Positions 11,989 to 24,700 of a stretch of DNA of 64,000 nt are shown here, piece after piece. The stretch lies in the NCBI GenBank assembly GCA_040954595.2, contig CM082579.2, forward strand, positions 8,928,001-8,992,000, written 5' to 3'. This DNA comes from Balanoglossus misakiensis. Taxonomy: Eukaryota > Hemichordata. Position 1 is the first letter of the stretch. Each line of letters starts with the position of its first letter. The notes below the pieces were generated by a model. It was not told where the DNA came from. It saw only the letters and a list, made by a program, of their open reading frames with translations, and made no database searches. A program made the translations under genes and the position numbers.

Positions 11989-14350
11989 GTTTTTTTGTGA
12001 GATTAGATACAGGACAATAAAGTGTTAAGGTACACTGCATTGGCAAGGTGCCGTTTGTGTTTTTTTACACAGCCCCTTCCTTGAATTCCTTCAAACGTGA
12101 GAAACGCACGTGTACGTCAGTCTTTAGCAAGTTAACGCTCGAATACATATTATACAGGGTGACCTTCGTGATTGGCCACGTTATGTTCGTATTCTGCTGG
12201 GGTCCAAAGTACACAGCATTCGACGAAACAGCGTCCCAAATCAAACGTCATATCTGGGTAACCTTGTGTAGATATATATGCTAAACTGTGCACCTTGGTG
12301 CTGTGAGTGTAGCTGGCGTTGTCGCCACATATACCAGCCTATTTTCCGGTATGGTATTCAGCAGTGCGGCTGGTCGTCTGAAAATCACCAATTGTCCACT
12401 GTATCACAATCCTAGGTGTGCAACAGGGTATAGATAACTTCTTCTGACTTGCGTTTTTAAAATTGAAGACGATCCATATGGTCTAGTAGTAGTGTAGTAA
12501 CGTAGCAGCTGTTATAAGAGAGATTGCAATGGTCGCCCTCAGCAGGGAAGTATATGCCCTCCAGAGTTTCAGTGTTCAAATGCCCACGTCCACATGGTCC
12601 ACATACACATATCCGTCGCCTCGCCTCCAGGTGATCAACGACGGGTAGGGTTCTATATGCTCTCACTTGTGTCTACCGCGACGGGTCTGTCGTAGTTCAC
12701 GCCTGGTCTATCAACTCGAATTGTATGATGGGTAATGTCACCTGGACTTTGTCATCATGTGGCATTGTCGCCACGGCACTCAATGTTAAATGTCGCTCGA
12801 CATTCTCGCAGTGGTTATCAAGAAGCCAATATCCTCCTTGTCTTCAATGTACATGTAAGAAGTAAATCTCGCCCCTTGCTCGTTACGTTTAATGTTTAAC
12901 CCCATGTCGATAGGAAACTGGTTTTACCAACACGTTAGCTGTGTCATTATTTACCAGAAGGCATTGCATTTTATCAATTAATATTCATAACCGAGTGCCA
13001 CGTGACAATTAAAAAAGTTGTGAGACTTTCAAAATAAGTTAAACATGACAACTTAGATTGTGTTGAGAGCGCATGCGTGTAAAAGTCCACATGTACGAAG
13101 AATGGGGTCGTGGGAGCCATTCCATGCCTTCCCGTGTTTTTCTCCAGTAGATCACTACACACCAATATATCAAGACAAACAACCAGCTGCCGCTAAAAAG
13201 TGCGTGCTGCCAAGTAGTTACCAAGAGATTTACTAGTAAAGCGATCACACGTCGTTTTCAGTGGTCCATGATGTTTCTAGGTTAGCAAAAGTGGGCCGTG
13301 TTGAATGAACCTTGGTGTGTAAAATGTGCCACCATCGATTGTAGTTGCTGTCATTCTCATTTTCAACACCACCACTACCGCACCAGCGCCACCGACTTTC
13401 GGAGTCAAATATATAGTTAGAATTAAATTAATCCGTCAATATCCTGTGGATGATAAACAGTTTTAGTCACGTGCATAGGCCTACAGACGTAGGAGTAGCC
13501 AACAAAAATCCTCACTGTGCCAAAGTTAACACTTTTGAACAAAAAACGCGAGTCATGTCATCGAACTTAAAGGCCTTCTAAATATCCACGCTGGGTTTAA
13601 TAAAACTGCCGCCTTGTGATTTACAGTGTTAGGCACTTGTTTTCTTCGTTGTAGTCACATTGTGGTCGCCCACGCAAACCTACACGTTCGCTTATCTGTA
13701 GCTTTTGGCAGCTCACCCATAAATTTCAAGTAACTGTGCCAAAGTGCGCTGTGAATCACCAACGAGGCGGCGCTTACAATCAACAGCCGACCACAGGGCC
13801 CGCTAAGGTAGTATTCGCCTCGGGACAGATTTTCAGAGAAATGGTAGTCCTCCAAACATTTCAATTCTTTGCCATATTATAGAGTGGGGAGAGTCTTTTT
13901 GAAAGTAAAGAAGATAATAGGATGTTCACTACCTTATATTTCTTCATCGAGTTAACACTGGGATGGCGGCCATTTTGATTTTCAAATTTTATTGGAGACA
14001 ATTTCGCTCTCTCCATCAATATTTTGCACGGTGACCCCCCCCCCCCCCGATTTCTAGTCTAAATTTTAAGGGAGAATAATCTAAAGTTGTCGTGAGCAAA
14101 ATACGAGAAAAAGTTTAAGATTTTGATTTTCGAGGGTCATTCTACTTTAAACGCAGAGACCTAGAATGTGTGAATGTCAACCGGATCATACAGATGCGTC
14201 ATCAGACAGTTTGCAAATGATGAGGGTCGGTTCGCCGGGCGAAGCCAGGGTGATAAATTCACCCACTCAGTGTCCAGCAAATCAACTTTTGAGACCAGAC
14301 CATCCATCTTTACAGCCACTTCCCGCGAGGACAATCGCCCGAAGACAACC
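11989..14350. other. Intergenic region, divergent promoters expected
   Basis: About 2.4 kb separates the divergent starts of the sialyltransferase gene and the kringle-WAP gene. Both promoters should be here, but no TATA box or other core element could be called reliably. A short poly-C run occurs near 14036-14048. Short open frames have no recognisable domains. Confidence 0.5.
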
Positions 14351-17300
14351 ATGGCTCTGCGGCTGACCTCGCTTCTAATCTTCTTCAGTCTGCAACTTTT
14401 TGACGCCGTGCTAGGTACGTTGTCATCACCCATTTCATCATTGCGTTTATTTGACGTGATATGTAACATTAACACCGATGTTCATATAAGAAATTGAGAT
14501 TTTTGCGAAGTTAAGAGAGATTTTTTTTTACTCAAAAAGTCGGCTTGCAGAAGTAACGCATAACTGGACATTGACGTCGGAAGATCCCAACATTTATTGT
14601 GTCCAAATCAGTCTAGACGCCTTTCCAGAAAAGATTCTTCACTCATATTTTATACATTTTAAAGGTGAAAGGGAACGTTTCAAGTTTAAAAAAAATGGCT
14701 GTTGTTGTTTTCTAAGCCGTGCACCAGCCAAACTTTCTGGATATTTTTCGCACCGTCGACGTCATTGCCTATTTCATAACATTTATCCCTATCGTTCAAC
14801 CTCAGCTTAGCATTGCGAGTAAAAGTAACATCCATTTAGAAGTAACTTTTCACATTGTCTGTTTACTAGAGAATTGGCTGCATTGTCGAAATACATTGAG
14901 AATTGTTAACCGATACTGCTGTTTTCATGACCGAGTCAACTGAAAATCAGTGTTTGAATAAAATCCAGCTGTCGCCGCATTTCACTTTGAGATATACATG
15001 TAATACTAGTACCTCCGTCGTGATAGTATGAATTTCAAAACATTCCGTGAAAAAAATGCTGATCCAGCACATTTGCTAGCCAAGGCAAGCCACGCGTATG
15101 TTTTGTCAGACACGGGCTTTCCCCCACTAACCACAGACAAGGAGGGGAGATTTTGTTTCTCCTAGTCTGATTCATCAACATCAGAGTGACTGTATACAAT
15201 TGGCCGATAGGTCGCTTGGAGGTCTTGAGATTGGCCAGGCGACGATAGGGACCGGGGCCAGGCGCAGGTCGTGAATGGTATTAACATCATTCGGTCGGAC
15301 GAGCGTAATGGGAACTTAACATTAATGTAACCATGGCGAGTCAGATAACCTCACGCACACAGCAGCTGAATTAGCAGTAGTACCTCAGCGAAAATCGAGA
15401 GCAAAAAGTACAATGGCGTGTCAAACGCTGTCGTAAAAGTTGGGCATTAAAAAGTTACAGTGTATACCCGCGATATCATTGGGGCACTTGTGCAGTAAAA
15501 AGGAACGATAAAACATACTTCGGTGCACTAAAAATTAGATTAGTGATGCTATTTATAACTTATGTACTTTGTATTTGGCCATGCTACGGGATTCTAACGT
15601 CCCTGAAAATGGTATTCATACTTACTGTCCAAACACGATGACACGATCCTGATGATGTTAATGACCATTCCACCCACTTTGGCGAGCGTAAGACAATCAG
15701 ATAAGTCTTCAGAAATAATGAGTGTTAACATCACGTGCACCAGATCATACGCGGTGAAGACGGTTTTGGCCAAATTCACTTTCAAACAAGTTGGTTATTA
15801 AATTAGCGTATACTGCTTGGTATTTTCTTGACATTTACCACCATATCAAGCGAATGTAACTTAGTAAAATTGGCCAAGAACGTCCATTTGCAGAATTAGC
15901 TCGAATTTCCCCCCAAATGATTACGTGTATATAAACGAATAAAGGCATAAACTTAGTGGATTTTCATCAATGTGCCGTGTTAATTTTGATTCAGTGCAGA
16001 GACTGAACGGTGTGAAAATGGCTCACGTCGTGACTTTTGTATCTTCCAGCGTCGGAGTGCTACTACGATCCCAAGGCCGCCGACTACCACGGGACCGTGT
16101 CTCGAACCGTGAGTGGCAGAACGTGCCAGAAGTGGACGTGGCAATTCCCGCACCGTCACAGCAGGACCAAGGGGAACTACCCGGACTCCTATGTGGGAGA
16201 CCACAACTACTGCAGGAACCCCGATGACTGGGAAACGGCCTGGTGTTACACCACAGACCCGCTTCAGCGATGGGAAGCCTGCGATGTCGGGGAGCCAGAG
16301 GAAAATTGCTACTGTGAGTGCGTTACTACGTATACTTCTCATATTTGCTCTTCTACCTGTACGTGTATATTAACTGCCTGCGCTGAATTCGTGTCATTTG
16401 AAACTGCAACGGCTCATTAATTTCTTGATATGGCTGTAGCATTAATGATCAGTATTATTTTAGAACGTAAAACATCTAAGTTAGTAAGCTGAGTTTGGGG
16501 AAGTTAAGTCCGGCTGATTTTAACATATGTGCTATAGCTTTGAGTTCGATTATCATTCACGATATTGTCTAGGCTTCAAGGCTTCCATTTTTTGGCATAT
16601 ATCACTACATTGCTGAGCTGATTTGTATTTCAAATCGTTGACTCCAACTGCTAGCAGAGACTGTGACATCGACGATTACTTGAGAATCATTGAACGGCCA
16701 ATGGGAAATCGAGTTACCAAGCAAGATGGAGCGTTGTAATTACTATTTAGGGGTCACGGATAAACACAAAAAGGACGTCTCTTTTTGGCATCAACCAAAG
16801 AAAAAATACCCACAGAAAAATAAACACCAAGAGAAATGCTGACAAACACTGGTAAACAAAAGTCTCTTCTGTTTTTGAAAATCCGGGCAAGTAATTTACG
16901 AGGACCACATGTACTGAACAACCCTTGAATCACGGATACCAGAATGCGCACTTGTGAAATACAAACAAGTATACCATTCAATAGATACACAGGATCATAG
17001 CAAGCTGGTCAAACTTCATTAATATCACCTTGGGTGCTGAGTTTCGCGAACTCTCTCGCCAGAAAAGTCAGGGTTGTGAACTTGACATTGGGGGCAAGAA
17101 AACAAATACATGTAATCTCGTTTCCGAATGTGAATACCCTTGAGTAAAATTCTGTCGGTTGGCATGCCGAGGTTTACATTTTACCCGCTGATACGCCTCA
17201 CGTATCGTCAGTTGAATGGACAATATAATACCCATGTATTAAACCTCACAACTTTATCTCCCAAGTTTAGGAAAATCGAAATCGGACTTGCAGAAGTGAT

Positions 17301-18727
17301 AGTTAATTTGGAGTTCAAACCTGTTTTCTTCATTACTAAATCAGAGTACGGGGTTTGGAGTCAACAGCAGTGTAAATCAACGATAAAAATAGGTCGTTTG
17401 CCCCATCTTGAGACCTTAATGGCACTTTTTAGATAATTTGTTTCGTGGCAGTTTGGACAGATATACGAGTGTGGTGTTTACTGTCATGATTTTCATTTTT
17501 GAGTCCAGCCACATGTTCGACACATATCATGCATACTACTTGTGGTTTCAAGTCCCGAGCATGTGAAAGCAACTGATACGCACCCAATCTGCATAAACAG
17601 ATCAGACAGACCTGGATTTGAAATTGGACCTGCGCGTTGCCGGTTAGCTGAAATCACTGACAGAAGTATGATAGTATATGCTACAAGGGAAAGCGCCCTC
17701 GACCCAGTCGGCATTTCTGAAGACAACCTTTAGAGATCAAACGGTGGCTCCCATGCAATTTGTATTGTGTGTATTAAATTTCACAACTGTTCACATAACC
17801 CCGGACCGGCTCTTTCGAACTGTAGCTTTAAGAGATTGTGTTACTGCCCTTTCTGCCATCGGCGAGTCGCAACATCTGTTAAGTAAAATAAAAACACGAA
17901 TAACCGACCATTTGGCAAAACGATACTTAGGATTTCATTGCCCCTGCGCTCAGAGAGTTACAGGGTAGTTTCTTGTTCAAGCATCCCAGAGCTGGCCCTC
18001 TTAGAAGAAATTATGTCCATGCTTGTTCCCACAATCGCGAAGAACATTTTTTTTCGTTCACCACCACTGTCCGCTAAAAAAGAAAGAAGGGACACTTTCT
18101 CACAAAACTGGCCAGTGAAAGGAATAGAATATTCACAAGAAGTTTGACTCTCAAATGTCACATTTCCTCGATAGGGTGTCTTTTTCCCTTTAGCTGTCAG
18201 AGATTGACGTATATGCTCTTCCACTGTTTTTTTTTTCAATAGACACTGAGTGTTACTTCAGTAGTACGCAGACTGATTACCGAGGCACCGTGGCAACAAC
18301 CGCGTCCGGTATCGAGTGCCAGAAGTGGTCAGACCAGGCCCCCCGCAGTCACAGGTTTATCCCGTCGAAACACCCCGGAAAGGGACTCGGGGCCCACAAC
18401 TTTTGCCGCAACCCAGACAACGACGATGACGGCGCCTGGTGCTACACCACCAACTCCACCGTACGATGGGAGCCCTGTCACCTTGGACCACCACAGATCA
18501 GCTGCAACAGTAATAACATCAATAATATCAAATAATATAAAGTTATTGTATTTTTATTGTGTTCATGAGTCGATATTTCTCCCCGGTGTGTGTTTTCACT
18601 TTCTTTTGGCAAACTATGAAAATAAAGTACACATTAGACAATGAAATTCTGCATGCGGTTATAGTCATGCATAATATGTATGGTGCAACAATAAAGAAGA
18701 CGACGACAACAACAGCAAAACAACAAT

Positions 18728-18765
<38 letters not shown>

Positions 18766-21700
18766 AACGATAACAACAACAATAACTGTCGCAATGGAAC
18801 TGGAATATCTATCGCTCAAAACTCATTTTACCATAGATCTGACGATATCACTTGGTCCCGTGGATAGAATTAAAACGAGGCGACAAACATCAACCCGATC
18901 GTCGGAATCTTCAAAGAGTCACCTAAAGAATATATAAACGCCCTTTTACTAAAATGCAACACGCTATCAATTTCTTATTTTAGTTTCGGAATGCTTCCAT
19001 GACGAAAACGGTGCAGATTACCGTGGCACGAAGAATCGCACGAGGTCCGGATTCCTCTGCCAGAAGTGGACCTCCCAGTACCCCCATTCCCACCAAAGAA
19101 CGCTGGACAACTATCCGGCCGCCGGCTTGGGCGACCACAACTACTGCAGAAACCCGGACGATTCAGTCACCGCCTGGTGCTACACAACCACCCGATTCAA
19201 ACGCTGGGAATACTGTGACATAGGCCACCGCGGCAGTGATTGTGGTAGGTCGATCACTAGACAATGAAACAGTCACGTTCAGGTGTATTCACACATTGCT
19301 GTTCCTACGGCTGAGAACATTTTCTTCTGCCCACAGCAATCGAGAAAATACATGTAGGGTACCGATACAACTTAAAATGCGATTTGTAATTTTTACATTA
19401 ACGAGCGTGGTCATTTTGAAAACAAAAGATAGCTAAAATCTGAGGCAGTTTCATTAGCGTACGAAGTGCATGACGTCAAAAGTTGAATGACACGAATTAT
19501 GAAAATTTACTTCTGGAAAGTATGGACATCAGTTAAAACGTTCGGCCTCGGATGCGGGTGCATGTACTTTCTTGATCAATATACTCTCTTCCAAGATGAT
19601 GTTTGCGACTTTGCAGAAGTCAACTACACCGGAGCACGTTCACCTAGTGAGCCCTGTTTCTCGTTTTCGTTCTGTTGCAGGGGAAGACTTGGAGAAACCC
19701 GGCACGTGCCCACCTCTCAAACATGGCGCCGGCCTGTGCGTCAACGAATGTGCCAACGACTACGACTGCGCGGGACACCGGAAGTGCTGCTCTAGTGGAT
19801 GTGGACAGATCTGCGTCGACGCTGGTGAGTATAGTGACCTCACCAGGGCTTCGTTCCACCCCAGTCATTTGTTTCCATCGCACATGTACACTTAAAAGAA
19901 ATCGTGATACGCTTTGTATGATAGTTACGACAGCTTGCATCCGCGTGAATTTGAGCCGGGTATCTCAAAGCGTTAACACAAAAAATGAGAAAGCTGGTTT
20001 TTGGAAGGTTAATTAAATTTCCTGTCATTTGATAATTGTGTAATGTTCCCCTGTCTAAGCTTTCAGAAAATATACACTTTTAGGGGATTCTGAACTCCAG
20101 AATTGTTAATTTCAAAGAGTGAATTTCTTATTCTGCATCCTTAACTGGGTCTTGTTTGCGTTTTCTCTAGAATTGTATCATATGACCAAAAGTAACGAAA
20201 CAATCGAATGATATCTTATTTTATTTTACGTATTCATTGAAACGCATTTCTGCCTAATCGTCAACAGTTGCCCCCGTGGAAAAGCCAGGCAGCTGTCCAC
20301 TCGTTGACAACGATGCTGACGTCACCATATGCGTCCATCTGTGCGATACGGACGATGACTGCCTGAGTAGTTTGAAATGTTGCACCAAGGGCTGCTCCTC
20401 TGCATGTGTCATACCGGGTAAGTGGATAGCTATAGCCCAGCTTACAACTAACTTCGCCCCAAAAATTGTCCTCTCCACTAAAAAACATTTAGAGGACGCG
20501 AACTCTACAGGCTTCACATGTCATAGCATTAAAAGGTACACGGTCACCTCCAATTTGCATAATGTCCAGAAACTGCAAAAATGGCGTATCCGTGTGTTCT
20601 AAAGAACGTATTGCGGCGCTCTTTTAATTGCGCGTGTGCCTATCCAATGAAAATCCCTGATTGGCTGGACCTGAATTTGCCATGTTAACTGTAGTAAATT
20701 TGCATAGGTAACCGTATGTACCATTAATTATTGCGAGTGTCTCCCCAAGAACCGATATGTCGACAGCTACAATGTATAGGTGGCGCACTCCGCCAAGGAA
20801 GTGGCGATTGCGAATAAAGAGGCATTTCACAAAATCTTTTTTTTGAAGCTAGAATATCTTTCACTTTCTGTAGTGGGCGTCATAGACAAGCCGGGAGAAT
20901 GTCCCAGTATCCGACCCAGGCACGGTCGGCCCTGTCGCCACGCCAGCCACGAGTGTTACAGCGATGACGACTGCCTTCTGTGGCAGAAGTGTTGTTCCAA
21001 CGGATGCGGTCACGTCTGTGTAAACCCAAGTAGGCTAATTGCATTCATGTTACATGTATTTGTATGATGATAATTAAGGATTCCAACGCACGCGTATAAC
21101 GAGCTGCCTGCTCGGCTGACCCAAAGCACCATAAAAGCAACGCTGCTATTATAAGATGCTGCCTTTTTTGCGCCCTGGAAAAGTGATAAGTGTTTTGTAC
21201 AACAAAAAAAACAACGTTCTTACAAAAGGGACAATGAAGTTACGTTACTAACCACCTGATGCTAAATTCTTTCTGACAACACTTTGTGTGGCGAATTTGA
21301 ATTTGAATGTATACATGTATATATTGCTATCCGTTGTATTTTATGCATAGCTAAAGCAATGAGGCGACCAGGCGTGTGTTCGGCATTACGTGGCAGGTTG
21401 ACCGAAATATGCGTAGAGATGTGCGCAGACGATAACGATTGCGATGAAGGCTTGAAATGTTGTAGCAATAGCTGCGGTGGAAGCGTGTGCATACGAGCAG
21501 GAGGCATGTAATTAACGCATCTCTTTGTCTTTATGATATCAGTCATTAGCGCTGGATTGAATGTTACTATAGTGTCCCGGAATACATGGTTACTTTGCAA
21601 TAACGAGAATGATATCACGATAATGCACGGAACTGCAAAATTTACAAAATGTAGCTTAGTATGCTGTACAACGCTCGCTATCGCACGCACATCTTCAAGT

Positions 21701-24700
21701 TACTAAAGTACCAAAAGTAATGACTTTGGCCATTTAAAGTAAATGTGTGTTTTGGGGCATTTACACGTGACCGATGTACGTTTGATGCAGGCTCGTCGAG
21801 ACGTGGAGACGATAAAAAGTGTCCGCCAGTATACAACGGGACAGCTGGCGTATGTGAAGAGCAGTGTTCTGGTCACGCGGACTGCGAGGGAGACCTCAGA
21901 TGCTGCAGCAATGGGTGTGGCCACGTGTGCGTTTCTCCAGGTCTGTGGGAGTCTGTGTGTCGGGGTTTGGGATTTGGTGTTAGCTCAGCTGGACATTTTG
22001 TATATTGGTATTATTTTTGTTATAAAGACCCACAGTCACTGTGTCATATAAACTTTTAAACGCTCTATTTTTATCATATTGCAATTGTCATTTAGTCAGT
22101 TCTGTGTGCCTTTTTATGGCGATATCTAGTTGGTTTCTGAATATTGATGTCCGAATTTTCTCTGTGTTTATCCCAACTAATCCAAAACAAAATGAATTAT
22201 GGACCTTTTCTCACCACGACAGAAATCCCGCGACCGAAGGATGGAGTTTGCCCTCGGATACCTGATGGCATCGCTGGTGTTTGTGCGCAGCTTTGTGAAG
22301 ACGATAGCGATTGCGTCGACAGAGAAAAGTGTTGCTCCAACGGTTGCGGCTTTAGTTGTGTGAAGCCAGGTACGAAGAATCCCCTATCTGTCTAACTAAC
22401 ACATATACTTTGTCTGACTGTTTGTATACTAGTATGTATGAAGCAACTCTTACAGTTCAAGCTCCTTCTGGCCATACAATAACAAGATATCACTGCAGAA
22501 CGTAGGGCCAATTAGTAACGTGTATACATGTTAAGAAGTTTCTGTCCAAAGAATAAAGAGTAACGTTGACGCGAGATTTTTCGAAATATCTTTTATCCAG
22601 AAATCGAAATAATAGGCTTAATGCCCAAGCCCGGGCAATGTCCACGCTCAGAAGGCATGATTGGCGCATGCGTCGAGGAATGCTCAAGTGACGAGGAGTG
22701 TGACGGCGACAAGAAGTGTTGCTCCAATGGTTGTGGACATGTCTGTGTCTCGCCAGGTATGCGGAATTTTGAGCGTAATTTTGTAATGTAATATGTTAAA
22801 ATGTTGTATCATCAAAATAGCATGAAGGGTCCATGGGTTTACCTCGACGCAGTATGGTAAAACACTAGGCTAGCAAAGGAATTCAAAAGAAATGTCTTCG
22901 ATGTCGTATAACTTAAATTATCGATGCGCTAAGTACATGTACTGTAATATCAGTGGTAGTCCGTTAATAAGCAGGCACCAAACAGTCGCATTCGTCATGT
23001 GCATGTTTAATATCATGAGTGGTCAAAGAGCCTGCCACCATCCGTCGATAGAAGCTTAAATGATCCACATACACAATGTATTGTGGTCTGTACTTGATAT
23101 GTTGAGATTTTGTATCAGCAAAAAAAATATTGGCTTATTATAACCAATGTTCTGATTTATAAACGTGAAGGTAGAAGCAAGGCCGACGAAAGTGTGGACT
23201 CGTCTCCATCCGACGGCGGTGCGGAGTGTCCAGTCATACCCGCAGGCACTCTTGGTGCGTGTGTCATTGAATGCATGAGTGATGAAGAATGCCGAGGTGG
23301 TCGCAGATGCTGCTACAACGGCTGTGGGCGGACATGCGTCAATACAGGTCAGAAATCATGCATAAATATGTCTTCCTCTGGTATTGTTTTGTGTTTGGTG
23401 CATTGTGATAGCCAAGTTGTGTCAGTTCTTAAATGATTTCGTCGATGGTGTCAAATCTAATGACCAGAGTTGGACGTTTAATGTATAAGCACAGCATGGG
23501 TGGATGACTGTACATCGTATACCGCTTATCGAAGTTGAGCATCGTGATCTTATAAAAACAAGTTAATACATTTAAGCAGGTGTGGCGAGGGAAATTGAAA
23601 GTTAATTGGTGACTTTTCTTTTCGCACATTCAACCAATTCCCAAATGCCAAAGGAGGACATGACGTCATCGTCGGAATACCACAGAAGTCTGGTCAGTGT
23701 CCAGCACCACCAGAGGGCGTCATGGGCGCATGTGTAGAAGAGTGTTCCAGTGACGAAGAGTGTGACGGTGATAAGAAATGTTGTTCCAATGGATGTGGCC
23801 ATTCGTGTATTAGTCCAGGTGAGCATAATGTATAATTTGCAATAATTAAGTTCGCCAATTTTAAGTTGGCCACTAATACTTTCATTAGAGTAAATGCACA
23901 ATGTATATCTCAGATGTGCAAATTAGCATTGAAGTATTCGGTTACAATATGCAACTTACGCGATTTGGGTTTGGGAAAGCTTGTAAAGATCATTTTCTCC
24001 CATTTCAGCTGGCCGAGGAGTTGGTGGCGGGAAAAACAAGAGGGACACGGTCGGTCTGCTCCCCAAGAGCGGGCAGTGCCCCGTGGTTCCCGAGGGTGCA
24101 GTGGGCTCCTGTGTTCAGGAATGCAACAGCGACGAAGCGTGTGGGGGAGATCAGAAATGCTGCTCCAATGGGTGTGGACGTCGTTGCACAAATCCAGGTA
24201 ATAGAACTAGGTCACGTTCGCGACTGAAACGGATGCACTCGCATGGTATTCTGGACTCTAAGTATACATTTAATGCAGTTTGATTAGGAAAATTCATCTT
24301 TTAATGGAGGGCATCGCAACAACATTCTGATCTATCTGAATGTCTACTTCCCGTACAGCTTTTACGACATCCCTTATCATCTCAAGCAGAGGATTTTGAA
24401 ATGTTACATAGTTTGTGACAAATTTGGGTTTAGAACCGTTTTGCCTGAGCAGCTTTTGTGTTCGGTACATTGTTATAGCCAATTTGTTGCAGTTTTTAAA
24501 CGATTTCGTCGATGGTGTCAATCTAATGACCAGAGTTGGACGTTTAAGGTATAAGCGCAGCATGGGTGGATGTACATCGTATAACACTAATCGAAGTTGA
24601 GCATCGTCATCTTATAAAAACAAGTTAATACATTTAAGCAGGTGTGGCGAGGGAAATTGAAAGTTAATTGGTGACTTTTCTTTTCGCACATTCAACCAAG

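Noticed and set aside
12010-14160. Several short minus-strand frames between divergent genes
   Set aside because: No domains, no coherent splice-site chain and no similarity to neighbouring genes.
18543-18819. Minus-strand poly-Cys and poly-Leu frames
   Set aside because: Produced by the CAA microsatellite between kringle exons.
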